Shown: positions 8,456 to 16,339 of the stretch, in pieces
Layout: the number at the start of each line of letters is the position of its first letter
How positions within the stretch are numbered: position 1 is the stretch's first letter
Assembly: GCA_028282805.1 (NCBI GenBank)
Contig: JANQHD010000022.1
Coordinates: 1-64,000 of the forward strand
Direction: 5' to 3'
DNA: 64,000 bases
DNA from: Phycisphaeraceae bacterium
GTDB lineage: Bacteria > Planctomycetota > Phycisphaerae > Phycisphaerales > Zrk34
Program-made: the position numbers and the translations under genes
Notes under the pieces: model-generated
Databases searched by the model: none
Seen by the model: only the letters and a program-made list of their open reading frames with translations
Told to the model about the DNA's origin: nothing

Positions 8456-9373
8456 TTAGAAGTTGTCGACCTCGCGGTAAGCGGCGATCAGCGCCCGCTC
8501 GCCCTCCTTGCCCGGCCTAGCGTTGCCGTGCTCCATGCCGACCACGCCGGTGTAACCCTTTTTGTGCAGGTGCTTGAAGATGTTCTTGTAGTTGATCTCG
8601 CCCGTGGTCGGTTCCTTGCGGCCGGGGTTGTCGCCGACCTGGATGTAGGCCGTCTCGCTCCACGCGGCGTCGAGGTTGGGGATGAGGTTGCCGATGTCGA
8701 TCTGCTGGTGGTACAGGTCGTTGAGCACCTTGCACGACGGGCTGCCGACCGCCTTGCACACCGCGTAGGCCTGCGGCACACCGCGCAGCCAGCAGCCGGC
8801 GTGGTTGCGATACCAGTTCAGCGGTTCGAGCACCATGACCAGCCCCGCCGGCTCGCAGACCCCGGCCATGACCTTCAGGTTCTCGACCACGTTGGCGAAC
8901 TGGTAGTACGGGTCGAGGCGGTTGTTCACGCCGCCGGGCACGACGGTCGTCCACCTGGCGCCCACGCGCTTGGCGACCTCGAGGTAGCCGGTCATCGACT
9001 TGCGCAGCTCGTCCTGGAAACCCTTCGACGTGTTGGTGACGATCTTCGGGTCGTTGAACGACGCCCAGCTCACGAACACGCCCATGGTCATGTTCAGGTC
9101 CGCCAGCGCCTTGCCGATCTTCTTCTGATCGTCGACGCTGCGCTTCGGCAGGCGGTTGTCCTCCCACGCGCGGAAGCCCTGGTCGTGGGCGAACTTCAGC
9201 TGGTCGACCAGGCCGTTGCCCGCGTGGTGCTTGAACATGCCGAAGTGCGGCGCGTACTTGAGCTTGAACGGCTCGCCGCTCGACGCGCGCATCTCCTGCG
9301 CCATCCCCGTGCTCGTCGCGGCGCCCGCGACGCCGGCGGCGATCCCCGATGCGATGAATTGCCTGCGGTCCAT
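8456..9373 (-). CDS. Tat-exported xylose-isomerase-like TIM barrel protein
   Basis: A 305-residue sugar phosphate isomerase/epimerase family protein (AP endonuclease 2 fold), related to hydroxypyruvate isomerase. The N terminus MDRRQFIASGIAAG is a Tat signal ending near TGMA. Metal-site residues are plausible in MVLEPLNW (Glu), LNDLYHQQ (Asp, His), YIQVGDNPGR and VGMEHGNA (Glu, His). GGAGG lies 6 bases before the ATG. Neighbours are two Gfo/Idh/MocA oxidoreductases upstream and a DUF1080 protein downstream. Isomerisation of a keto-sugar released in the periplasm is a reasonable inference; the true substrate cannot be read from the sequence. Confidence 0.87.
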   Translation of the reverse strand: MDRRQFIASGIAAGVAGAATSTGMAQEMRASSGEPFKLKYAPHFGMFKHHAGNGLVDQLKFAHDQGFRAWEDNRLPKRSVDDQKKIGKALADLNMTMGVFVSWASFNDPKIVTNTSKGFQDELRKSMTGYLEVAKRVGARWTTVVPGGVNNRLDPYYQFANVVENLKVMAGVCEPAGLVMVLEPLNWYRNHAGCWLRGVPQAYAVCKAVGSPSCKVLNDLYHQQIDIGNLIPNLDAAWSETAYIQVGDNPGRKEPTTGEINYKNIFKHLHKKGYTGVVGMEHGNARPGKEGERALIAAYREVDNF

Positions 9374-9428
9374 GCGTGTCCTCCGTGCGCGCCGCGGCCG
9401 GGCGCGTGGTGCGCCTGTGATTCTACGG

Positions 9429-10727
9429 TCAGATCAGTTTCGTCGTGCCGGGCATCGCGACCTCGACCTTGGGCGCCGGGCCCCAGGCGTACTTCTCGGG
9501 CGTCAGGTCGAGCTTCGACTTGTTCATCGCGAAGTCCCACGTCACTTCCTGCCCGGTGTACGCCGCCAGGCGCCCCATCACCGCGCACATCGTCGACTCG
9601 GCCACCTGCCGCGCCTCGTTGCGCGGCTTGCCGGCCTTGATCGATTGGATCAGGTCGATGTGCTCCTGCACCATGTGGCTGGGGCCCTTCGCCGGCTTGA
9701 CGCGGTGGATGGCCTTGCCCTTGAAGTCGCGGAACATCGTGTTGCTGCTCATCTGCACCGTGCCCTTGGCGCCGGTGAAGTACTCGGCGACCCGGCCGGC
9801 GGTGCCGGCGATCTGGCGGCACATGCTGGTGATGCGCTTGCCGCCGGCGAACTCGAACTCGATCGAGAAGTGGTCGTAGATCTCGCCCATGGTCTTCGGG
9901 TCGCGGCACTGCCGCCCGCCGTTGCCGTACGCCTTGATCGGCGGCTGGCCCATGACCCACATCATGATGTCGAGCTGGTGGATGTGCTGTTCGCAGATGT
10001 GGTCGCCGCATATCCAGTTGAAGAAGTACCAGTTGCGGGTCTGGTAGTGCATGTCGGTCCAGCCGGGCTGGCGCCGCTTGACCCACGGGGTGCGGCTCTG
10101 CCAGTAGACGTTGCCGGAGACGATCTCGCCGAGCAGGTTGTCTTCCTGGATCAGGCGGACGCCCTCGATGTAGCCGGCGTTGTGGCGGCGCTGGGTGCCG
10201 GCGACGACGCCGAGGCGCTTGCGGCGGGCCTCTTCGCCCGCGGCGATCACCTTGCGGACGCCCACGGGGTCGACGGCCACCGGCTTCTCCATGAACACGT
10301 GCTTGCCGGCCTTGACCGCGGCCTGGAAGTGCAGCGGGCGGAAGCCGGGGGGCGTGGTGAGGAGCACCAGGTCCACGTCGGCGGCGAGCACCTTCTTGTA
10401 CGCGTCCCAGCCCACGAAGCAGGTCTCGTCGGTGGCCACGAAGCGGTCGCCGAGCGATTGTTCAAGGCGGTTGCGCGAGCCTTTGAGGCGGTCGTCGTAC
10501 AGGTCGCCCATGGCGGCGAGCACCACGGAAGGGTCGGCCTCGGCGCAGTTCATCGCGGCGCCGGTGCCGCGGCCGCCGCAACCGATCAGGCCCACGCGGA
10601 TCTTGTCACGGCCGGCGGCGAAGGCGCTTGGGCCAAGGCCGATGGCCGACGTCGCGGCGACGACGGCGGAAGCGCCGGCGGTGGACTTGACGAAGTCTCT
10701 TCGGGTCAGGGGGTGGGTGGTATCCAT
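9429..10727 (-). CDS. Tat-exported Gfo/Idh/MocA oxidoreductase
   Basis: A 432-residue NAD(P)-dependent sugar oxidoreductase. The N terminus carries LTRRDFVKSTAG (twin Arg) and an export region ending near AFA. The Rossmann motif VGLIGCGGRGTG lies near residue 45, and VFMEKPVAVDPVG near 140 holds the family EKP motif. The C-terminal domain has NWICGDHICEQHIHQLD. GGAGG sits 7 bases before the ATG. Family members of this type oxidise sugars at C3 with a tightly held cofactor (family knowledge). With the next gene it forms a tandem pair of paralogues, perhaps for oxidation and re-reduction of the same sugar (inference). Confidence 0.92.
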   Translation of the reverse strand: MDTTHPLTRRDFVKSTAGASAVVAATSAIGLGPSAFAAGRDKIRVGLIGCGGRGTGAAMNCAEADPSVVLAAMGDLYDDRLKGSRNRLEQSLGDRFVATDETCFVGWDAYKKVLAADVDLVLLTTPPGFRPLHFQAAVKAGKHVFMEKPVAVDPVGVRKVIAAGEEARRKRLGVVAGTQRRHNAGYIEGVRLIQEDNLLGEIVSGNVYWQSRTPWVKRRQPGWTDMHYQTRNWYFFNWICGDHICEQHIHQLDIMMWVMGQPPIKAYGNGGRQCRDPKTMGEIYDHFSIEFEFAGGKRITSMCRQIAGTAGRVAEYFTGAKGTVQMSSNTMFRDFKGKAIHRVKPAKGPSHMVQEHIDLIQSIKAGKPRNEARQVAESTMCAVMGRLAAYTGQEVTWDFAMNKSKLDLTPEKYAWGPAPKVEVAMPGTTKLI

Positions 10728-10758
10728 TTCGTTTGCCTCCGTTGGCGTGGCTAGCGGC

Positions 10759-12054
10759 TTAAATCAGTTGGTACTCGCCCGGCGTGGGGACGGGGGCGAG
10801 GGGGTGGTCGCCGAAGCCCAGTTCGTGCGGCGCGACGTCGGGGCCGATGCGGCGCTGCGAGTCGTTGAGCATGAAGTCGGCCTTGACGATGCGCCCGGTG
10901 TAGGCGGCGTCGCGCATCACGATCGCGCTGAGCGCCGCGTCGATGCCCTGCTGGGTTTCGTTGAGCGGCTTGCCGGCGCGGATCGAGGCGATCATGTGCT
11001 TGTGGCACATCACGTAGTCGCTGGTGCGCCGGCCGGCGTAGCGGTAGTTGGTTTCGCCCTTGATCCACTTGCCGGGGTGGGCGGCGCCGGTGGCGCCGAC
11101 GACCAGCTCGCTGTGCTTGGCGTCGCCGGGCAGGACGCGGGTCATGGCGTTGACCCGCCGGCCGTCGGCGTAGGTGAGGGTGGCCTGGAAGTGGTCGTAG
11201 ATGTTGCCGTTGGGGTTTTGCTTGACCCAGTGCTTGCGGCCGCCCACGCCGTAGGCCTCGACGGGGACCGCGCCGAACGCCCAGTTCATCACGTCGAGGT
11301 AGTGGATCACGAGCACGCCGGGCAGGTCGCCGCACAGCCAGCGGGCCATGCGCCAGTTGCGGATGTGCCACTCGACGTCGGACCACCCGGGTTTCTTGGG
11401 GACGGCTTTCCAGTCGGGGTTGTTCCAGTAGGCCTCGCCGTAGATCGTCTTGCCGATCGCGCCGTCGTGGATGCGGGGGATGATGTCGTTGTAGGCCAGG
11501 GAGTGGCGGCGTTGGGCGCCGTGGAGGACGCCGAGGTTTTTCTGCCTGGCTTTCTCGCCGGCGCGGCGGGCCTGGCGCAGGGTCGGCCCGTCGATGGCGA
11601 TCGGTTTTTCGACGAACACGTGCTTGCCCGCGTCGATCGCCGCCTCAAAGAACCGGCTGTGGAAGTACGGCGGCAGCGCCAGCAGCACGTAGTCGACGTC
11701 GGTGGCCAGCAGCTTGCGGTACGCGTCGAAGCCGACGAACTGTTTGTCGGGGGTGACCTTGATGGCGCTGCGGATTTGCTCGTCCTTGTCGTTCTGCAAC
11801 TTGTGCAGCGCGGTTCGGAGCATGTCGGGCAGCGCATCGGCCATGGCGTGGAGTTCGACGCCGGCGCTGGAACGGATGGCGTTGTGGACCGCGCCGGTGC
11901 CGCGCCCGCCGCAACCGATCAGGCCGAGCTTGATCGTGTCGCCGCCGGCGGCGTAAGCCGAGCGGTTCAAGCCCAAGCCCGTCGCGGCCACGGCGGCGGA
12001 GACGCCGGCCGAGGCGTGCAAAAAGTCGCGGCGTGTCATCGATTGCGCGTCCAT
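10759..12054 (-). CDS. Tat-exported Gfo/Idh/MocA oxidoreductase
   Basis: About 431 residues, paralogous to the following gene. MTRRDFLHASAG is the Tat motif. LGLIGCGGRGTGAV is the dinucleotide-binding loop and VFVEKPIAIDGPT holds the EKP motif. WLCGDLPGVLVIHYLDV matches the family substrate/cofactor domain. I chose ATG at 12054 (MDAQSMTRRDF) because AGGTGG lies 6 bases upstream. An ATG 51 bases further upstream would add residues in front of the Tat signal. It is first in the cluster running down to the DUF1080 gene, with short gaps. Confidence 0.92.
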   Translation of the reverse strand: MDAQSMTRRDFLHASAGVSAAVAATGLGLNRSAYAAGGDTIKLGLIGCGGRGTGAVHNAIRSSAGVELHAMADALPDMLRTALHKLQNDKDEQIRSAIKVTPDKQFVGFDAYRKLLATDVDYVLLALPPYFHSRFFEAAIDAGKHVFVEKPIAIDGPTLRQARRAGEKARQKNLGVLHGAQRRHSLAYNDIIPRIHDGAIGKTIYGEAYWNNPDWKAVPKKPGWSDVEWHIRNWRMARWLCGDLPGVLVIHYLDVMNWAFGAVPVEAYGVGGRKHWVKQNPNGNIYDHFQATLTYADGRRVNAMTRVLPGDAKHSELVVGATGAAHPGKWIKGETNYRYAGRRTSDYVMCHKHMIASIRAGKPLNETQQGIDAALSAIVMRDAAYTGRIVKADFMLNDSQRRIGPDVAPHELGFGDHPLAPVPTPGEYQLI

Positions 12055-12153
12055 CGGGCCACCTGTCTTCACGATATGCGCAGGGAAAGCGTGTTTTCTC
12101 TGCACAGGTTCATTAAAGACGGTTCAAACCGGCGGGGCCTGTCAACGACTTGA

Positions 12154-12834
12154 TCAACCGGCGCCCGAGGCGGGCTGGCGATCGACGTCGATCAAGAGGT
12201 TCAACAGCACGTTGTCGCGGATCTCGGGGAACGCGGCGCCGCCGTCGTAATCGACGCCCCACTCGAGGCGTTTCATCGAGAACTCGGATTCCAGTTGGAA
12301 CGTCGCGTCGGTGACCGTCACCTTGGCCGGGAAGCTGATCGAACGCTCCAGCGCTTTGAGCTTGAAGTTGCCGGTGACGGTGTGGGTGTTGCCCTTGTCG
12401 TCGGGCTGATCGAGCGGCGTGATGGCGGTGGCCACGAACGTGGCGGTGGGGAACTTCTCGACGAGGAAGAAGCCCGCCTCTTCTTTGAGTTTCTTGGTCA
12501 GGTTCGGCGCGTCGGTGGAGACCGAGGCCATGTCGAGCGTGGCGGAGATCGCGACGGGCTCGCCGTCGGCGTCGAGGCCGACCTCGCCCCGCAGCTCGGT
12601 GAAGTAGCCGTCCTTGGCGCCGAGCTTGCTCGACCCGGTGAACATCAGGTCGGTGTTGTCGGACGACAGTTCGAGCGTGTGCACCGCGGCGCGCTCGGTG
12701 ACCCGTTGCGCTTCGCCGGTCTGTGCGCCGGTGACACCGACGGTGGGGTCGGCGCCGAGTTGGATGACGGCGACCGTGATGCCAACGGCCGCGGCGAGGC
12801 CGACGACCAACACGATGATCAGTTTCGGTTTCAT
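12154..12834 (-). CDS. YceI family lipid-binding protein
   Basis: A 226-residue YceI-type lipocalin-like beta-barrel with an N-terminal membrane or signal helix (residues 4-26). Family features are LSSDNTDLMFTGSSK, SFTTDAPN-like VSTDAPNLTKKLKEEAGFF, KFPTATFVATAI, and the C-terminal FSMKRLEWGVDYDGG. YceI proteins bind isoprenoid or quinone-like lipids in the periplasm (family knowledge). The start is 3 bases after the SUMF1-domain gene, so the pair is probably one transcript. The C-terminal DNVLLNLLIDVDRQ is typical of the family. Confidence 0.9.
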   Translation of the reverse strand: MKPKLIIVLVVGLAAAVGITVAVIQLGADPTVGVTGAQTGEAQRVTERAAVHTLELSSDNTDLMFTGSSKLGAKDGYFTELRGEVGLDADGEPVAISATLDMASVSTDAPNLTKKLKEEAGFFLVEKFPTATFVATAITPLDQPDDKGNTHTVTGNFKLKALERSISFPAKVTVTDATFQLESEFSMKRLEWGVDYDGGAAFPEIRDNVLLNLLIDVDRQPASGAG

Positions 12835-12837
12835 GGT

Positions 12838-13827
12838 TTATTCCGACTTAGCGGCACCGGGTTCACAGACCAGCCGGGCCCCGACCCACTCGGCGTCGAC
12901 GAACCACCAGATGCTCTTCGGCTCGTTGGGGTAGTTCTCGTTCCACGTCTCGTCTTCGACGATGGCGTGCGTGCCCTTCATCTCTTCGGGCGGTGTGAGG
13001 AAGTGGCCGCCGAGCACGAGGCGGTCGTCGCCGGTGTCGGTGACCCATTCGCTGAGGTTGCCGAGCATGTCGTGATGGCCGAGCTTGCCGGCGGTGGCGG
13101 TGGCGGGTTGTTGGGGTTCGTAGTCGCTGTTGCCCTCGTGCCAGCCGATGGCGTCGAGCGTGGCTTGGTCGGGCTTGGCGTCGGGGTCGCCGTGGTTGAG
13201 CCGGTAGGCGTGCAGCCACTCGGCCTTGGTGGGCAGGCGGTATTTCTTGCCGGTCTTCTCGCTGAGCCACTTGCAGTACAGCTCGACCGACAGGCGCGAC
13301 ATGCCCAGCGCCGCGCGGTCCTCGCGGCCGTAGCCGCGGAAGATGTCGTCGTAGGGGGCGCTGGGGCGCAGCTTCTTGTTGCGCAGCTTGATCTTCTCGA
13401 TGTTCTTCTTCGGGCCCGACAGCGATTCGTCCCGGTCGATGTCTTCGCAGAACGCCCAGACCGCGAACGCGTCCCAGCTCAGCTCGGTCTTGGCCAGGTA
13501 GAATGGCTCGACGCCCTCGCCGCCGGGCACGGGCAGCATCTCGAACTCGACGAGGCAGATCGGCACCGTCTGGGTGAACGCCTCGAGCTCGGCCGGCCGC
13601 GCGGGTTCGGGCTGGGTCTGCGGCGCGGGTTCGGACTTCGGCGGCGGGGTGGGCGATGGCGTGGGCGCCAGGGAAGGCTGCGCCGCGAGCTGGGCCGCGG
13701 GCGCCGCGCCACCGCCGGAGTCGTGGGGCGCGGGCGGGTCGCCGGCATCGTCACAAGCGGTTACGCTCACGAGGATCAAACCAAGGGTGCACGCGATGGT
13801 CAGACGAAGCATGTTAATCGTTCTCAT
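12838..13827 (-). CDS. SUMF1/FGE-domain lipoprotein
   Basis: About 329 residues. The N terminus ends in the lipobox SVTAC, so this is a lipoprotein; a Pro-rich linker follows to about residue 75. The formylglycine-generating-enzyme fold is shown by EMLPVPGG, VELYCKWLSEKTGKKYRLPTKAEW (near 185-208), DMLGNLSEWV and VGARLVCEP. I do not see the paired active-site Cys of genuine FGE near the C terminus, so sulfatase maturation is unlikely. Many such proteins only share the fold (family knowledge). ATG at 13827 or 13812 both precede a valid lipoprotein signal. Either start overlaps the 5' end of apbE on the opposite strand by 17-32 bases. YceI follows 3 bases after the stop. Confidence 0.8.
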   Translation of the reverse strand: MRTINMLRLTIACTLGLILVSVTACDDAGDPPAPHDSGGGAAPAAQLAAQPSLAPTPSPTPPPKSEPAPQTQPEPARPAELEAFTQTVPICLVEFEMLPVPGGEGVEPFYLAKTELSWDAFAVWAFCEDIDRDESLSGPKKNIEKIKLRNKKLRPSAPYDDIFRGYGREDRAALGMSRLSVELYCKWLSEKTGKKYRLPTKAEWLHAYRLNHGDPDAKPDQATLDAIGWHEGNSDYEPQQPATATAGKLGHHDMLGNLSEWVTDTGDDRLVLGGHFLTPPEEMKGTHAIVEDETWNENYPNEPKSIWWFVDAEWVGARLVCEPGAAKSE

Positions 13828-14812
13828 CTTGATGTTAACCGGCTGCGAGGATCGGCCGGGGGGGTCCAACCAAGACGGCGACGCGGCGGGGAATCTTTCC
13901 GAAAAAGACACCACGGGTCACAAAACCGGCCGCGCCCCCGACTTGCAACCGTTTGATTTTCGACGCTTGCAGATGGGCGTGCAAGTCGAGCTCAGCGTCT
14001 GGGCCGAATCGCAAGAAAAAGCCGAGAAAGCCGCCAAGGCCGCCTTCGCCGCGATCGGGCGCGTCGATCGGCTGATGAACCACTACAACCCCCGCAGCGA
14101 GCTGAGCCGGCTGTCCGACCACGCCGGCCAAGGCCCCATGCCGGTCAGCCCCGAGCTGATGGCCGTGCTGCGCCACGCCAAGGCGATGCACAAAAAAACC
14201 GGCGGCGCGTTCGACCCCACCGCCGCGCCGCTGTTCGACCTGTGGCAGACGGCGCGCAAGGCCCAGCGCAAGCCCCCCGCCGCCGCGATCGTCGATGCGC
14301 TGTCGCGCGTCGGCATGCAGCACGTCAAACTCGACGAATCGAAACAAACCGCCGAGCTGACACAACCCGGCATGCGCCTCGACCTCGGCGGCATCGCCAA
14401 GGGTTACGCCGCCGACCTCGCCGCCGACGCCTTCCGCGCCCACGGCGTCACCCGCTTCGCCATCACCGCCGGCGGCGACATGAAACTCGGCGCCCCCCCG
14501 CCCGACGCCGACGGCTGGGTCATCGACGTGCCCAACCGGCCGCCCATGACCCTGGCCAACACCGCCGTGTCGATCTCCGGCGACACCGCGCAGTTCGTCG
14601 TCATCGACGGCTGGCGCTACTCGCACGTCGTCGACCCCCGCACCGGCCAGGCCGTCACCAGCCGACAGATGGCCGTCGTCACCGCCCCCCGCGGCATCGA
14701 CTGCGACCCGCTCGCCACCGCCGGCTGCGTCATGCAACCGCCGCGCTGGCACGAACTGCTGGTTACCCTGAATCAAGTCGAGGGCAACGTCTGGGTCGCG
14801 CAAGACGAATAG
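13796..14812 (+). CDS. apbE: FAD:protein FMN transferase lipoprotein
   Basis: A 338-residue ApbE flavinyl transferase that attaches FMN to Thr or Ser of exported redox proteins such as Rnf or Nqr subunits (family knowledge). A short signal ends in the lipobox LTGC (MVRRSMLIVLILMLTGC). Landmarks are LMNHYNPRSELSRLS, LDLGGIAKGYAAD, FAITAGGDMKLGA, SISGDTAQF and HVVDPRTGQAV. ATG at 13796 is preferred because it supplies the twin Arg n-region, with AAGGG about 8 bases upstream. The gene is divergent from, and overlaps the start of, the SUMF1-domain gene. No flavinylation target lies in this window. The stop codon falls in a CCGCTCGCGG repeat. Confidence 0.92.
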   Translation: MVRRSMLIVLILMLTGCEDRPGGSNQDGDAAGNLSEKDTTGHKTGRAPDLQPFDFRRLQMGVQVELSVWAESQEKAEKAAKAAFAAIGRVDRLMNHYNPRSELSRLSDHAGQGPMPVSPELMAVLRHAKAMHKKTGGAFDPTAAPLFDLWQTARKAQRKPPAAAIVDALSRVGMQHVKLDESKQTAELTQPGMRLDLGGIAKGYAADLAADAFRAHGVTRFAITAGGDMKLGAPPPDADGWVIDVPNRPPMTLANTAVSISGDTAQFVVIDGWRYSHVVDPRTGQAVTSRQMAVVTAPRGIDCDPLATAGCVMQPPRWHELLVTLNQVEGNVWVAQDE

Positions 14813-14831
14813 CCGCTCGCGGCTTAGCGCC
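14811..14831. repeat. CCGCTCGCGGCTTAGCGC repeat, copy 1
   Basis: AGCCGCTCGCGGCT palindrome plus TAGCGCC, overlapping the apbE stop codon. A second CTTAGCGCC follows 15 bases later. Further copies: 15853-15873, 16303-16323, 54326-54346, and partial forms at 41084-41100 and 49170-49183. Confidence 0.8.
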
Positions 14832-14851
14832 GCAGTGACTTAGCGCCAAAC

Positions 14852-15825
14852 ATGCCCCACCACCACGCCACTACCCGCACCCGCCTCACCACCGCAACCG
14901 CGAGCGTGATCGCCGCCCTGTGCTTCGCCGCCACCGACCCGCACGCACCCGTACCGCAAGCGAAGGTCGATTCGATCGAGTTCGAAACCACCTGCCGATT
15001 ACCCGTGTACAAGCCGCGCCCCGAACACGAACCCGTCCGCCGGTTCGTCGAACCGAAACTCAAAACCGTGCCCGAGGGCATGCTAGTCGTCGGCGCGCTG
15101 GCGCTCGGCGCCGAACAGTTCGGCCTGACCGATACGCAAGCCGCCGAATTGAACCAAGCCCTCGTCGACACCTACCAGCACATCGGCAACGACCCCGCGT
15201 TCGCCGGCGTACCCACGGCGCTCGACCGCCGCCTCTCGCAAGACGCCCAACGCCCCGGCCACTACTTGCTCTACCGCCCCGCCGAGCTGCGCGACCCACA
15301 CCCGACCCTCGTCTTCCTGCACGGCTTCGGCGGCAACTTCCAGTTCTACACCTGGGCCCTGAAAACCGCCTTCCCCGACCACGTGATCCTCACCCCTTCG
15401 TGGGCATCAGCTGGCACACGGGCCAGGCGAAGCACCTCGACGAGATGCGCGCCGACGCCGAGCGACGCCTGAAAGTCAAACTCGACACGCCCCACCTCGT
15501 CGCCATCTCCGCCGCCGGCCCGGCCGGGTTCCGCCTCTACAACCAATCCCCCGACGCCTACCGCGGCTACGCCTGCCTCGCCTCGTCGCCGACCGCCCGG
15601 CAAGCTAGCACGCTGAACAAAGACCTGCGCATGCTCATGATCAACGGCACGATAGACCAACGGTACCCCGTCGAGCCCCTCCGCCGGCGCGCCCAACGCA
15701 TCCAGCGCCGCGTGCCGGGTTTGACCTTCAAAACCATCGAAGCCGACCACTTCATCCTGCTCACCCGCCGCGAGCAAACCTTCGAAACCATCCGCCGGTT
15801 CGTGACCCCCACCCCCACCGTATAA
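14852..15825 (+). pseudogene. Frameshifted secreted alpha/beta hydrolase
   Basis: Two overlapping frames together make one alpha/beta hydrolase of about 324 residues. The first frame gives a signal peptide (to about residue 27) and the oxyanion region PTLVFLHGFGGNFQF. The second frame, from about 15402, continues with GISWHTGQAKHLDEM, the likely nucleophile in VAISAAGPAG, the Asp in NGTIDQRYP and the His in EADHFILL. Adding one G to the TGGG at 15401-15404 restores the reading SW-GISW and one unbroken protein. It may be a true frameshift mutation or a sequencing error in a G run. All residues needed for a Ser-Asp-His triad remain, which argues for recent damage or error. Confidence 0.75.
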
Positions 15826-15852
15826 CCACACCGCCGCGCTCCAACAGGCCAA

Positions 15853-15873
15853 AAGCCGCTCGCGGCTTAGCGC
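15853..15873. repeat. CCGCTCGCGGCTTAGCGC repeat, copy 2
   Basis: AAGCCGCTCGCGGCTT palindrome followed by AGCGC, 27 bases after the stop of the broken hydrolase gene. Confidence 0.8.
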
Positions 15874-16002
15874 TGAAACACCCACCCCCGCCCCAATCCC
15901 ATCACCACCGCACACACACCACCGCCGCAACACCCCCCATTCCCCACGCCACATCACGGCGCGGCACGGCACGCTACAGCACACCACGCACGCTCGAAAA
16001 AA

Positions 16003-16027
16003 TATAATTTTTAGTCTAAAAACTATA
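16003..16027. repeat. AT-rich palindrome family, copy A
   Basis: Arms TATAATTTTTAG and CTAAAAACTATA flank a central T. One arm mismatch. It belongs to a five-copy family with consensus arm AT(A/C)GTTTWTAG around a single W. Confidence 0.8.
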
Positions 16028-16068
16028 AATACCGAACCGCACATCACGCACAGCACACCCACATCGCC

Positions 16069-16173
16069 ATCTCGCAATACACAACATGCGTCGCGCACAA
16101 CGCGTTTCGCAACACGCATCGCGCAATACACATCGTGCAACACGCGTCGCGCAACACACGTCGCGCAACGCAT
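16069..16173. repeat. Long degenerate heptamer array
   Basis: Fifteen consecutive 7-base units in one phase, roughly alternating AACACGC-like and GTCGCGC-like units (examples: AACATGC, GTCGCGC, AACACGC, ATCGCGC, AATACAC, ATCGTGC). The composite 14-base unit is clearest from 16111 to 16166. Confidence 0.75.
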
Positions 16174-16211
16174 ACCTCAAGCCGCACGCCGCGGTGTGTT
16201 GCCAAAATATG

Positions 16212-16234
16212 ATAGTTTTTAGTCTAAAAACTAT
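16212..16234. repeat. AT-rich palindrome family, copy B
   Basis: Perfect arms ATAGTTTTTAG and CTAAAAACTAT around a central T. Confidence 0.85.
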
Positions 16235-16302
16235 ATAGATTAGGGCCTTCCAACACGCCGAGGTGGCGGTGGCGGTCGCGCGTTGTTGTGGTCGTGCGCC
16301 CC

Positions 16303-16323
16303 AAGCCGCTCGCGGCTTAGCGC
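16303..16323. repeat. CCGCTCGCGGCTTAGCGC repeat, copy 3
   Basis: AAGCCGCTCGCGGCTT plus AGCGC, 17 bases downstream of the esterase stop codon on the opposite strand. Confidence 0.8.
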
Positions 16324-16339
16324 AAACGCGAACCCCCGC

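Larger units (their letters stand above)
15826..16339. other. Gene-free gap filled with repeats
   Basis: This 514-base convergent intergenic region has no credible gene. It holds two CCGCTCGCGG repeats, two AT-rich palindromes and a long 7-bp-period array (entries below). A minus-strand open frame crosses the array only because the period-7 repeat lacks stops there. Confidence 0.7.

Noticed and set aside
10180-12153. Plus-strand open frame of 657 codons over the oxidoreductases
   Set aside because: Antisense to two Gfo/Idh/MocA genes with clear Tat signals and SD sequences.
12838-13827. Formylglycine-generating maturase for the four sulfatases
   Set aside because: The paired active-site Cys of true FGE is not visible near the C terminus, and it is a lipoprotein located away from the sulfatases.
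15346-16173. Minus-strand open frame through the heptamer array
   Set aside because: Its N-terminal part is only the translated period-7 array, and the rest is antisense to the hydrolase pseudogene.
16069-16173. CRISPR array
   Set aside because: The unit is 7 or 14 bases, with no spacers of constant length, and no cas gene is present.
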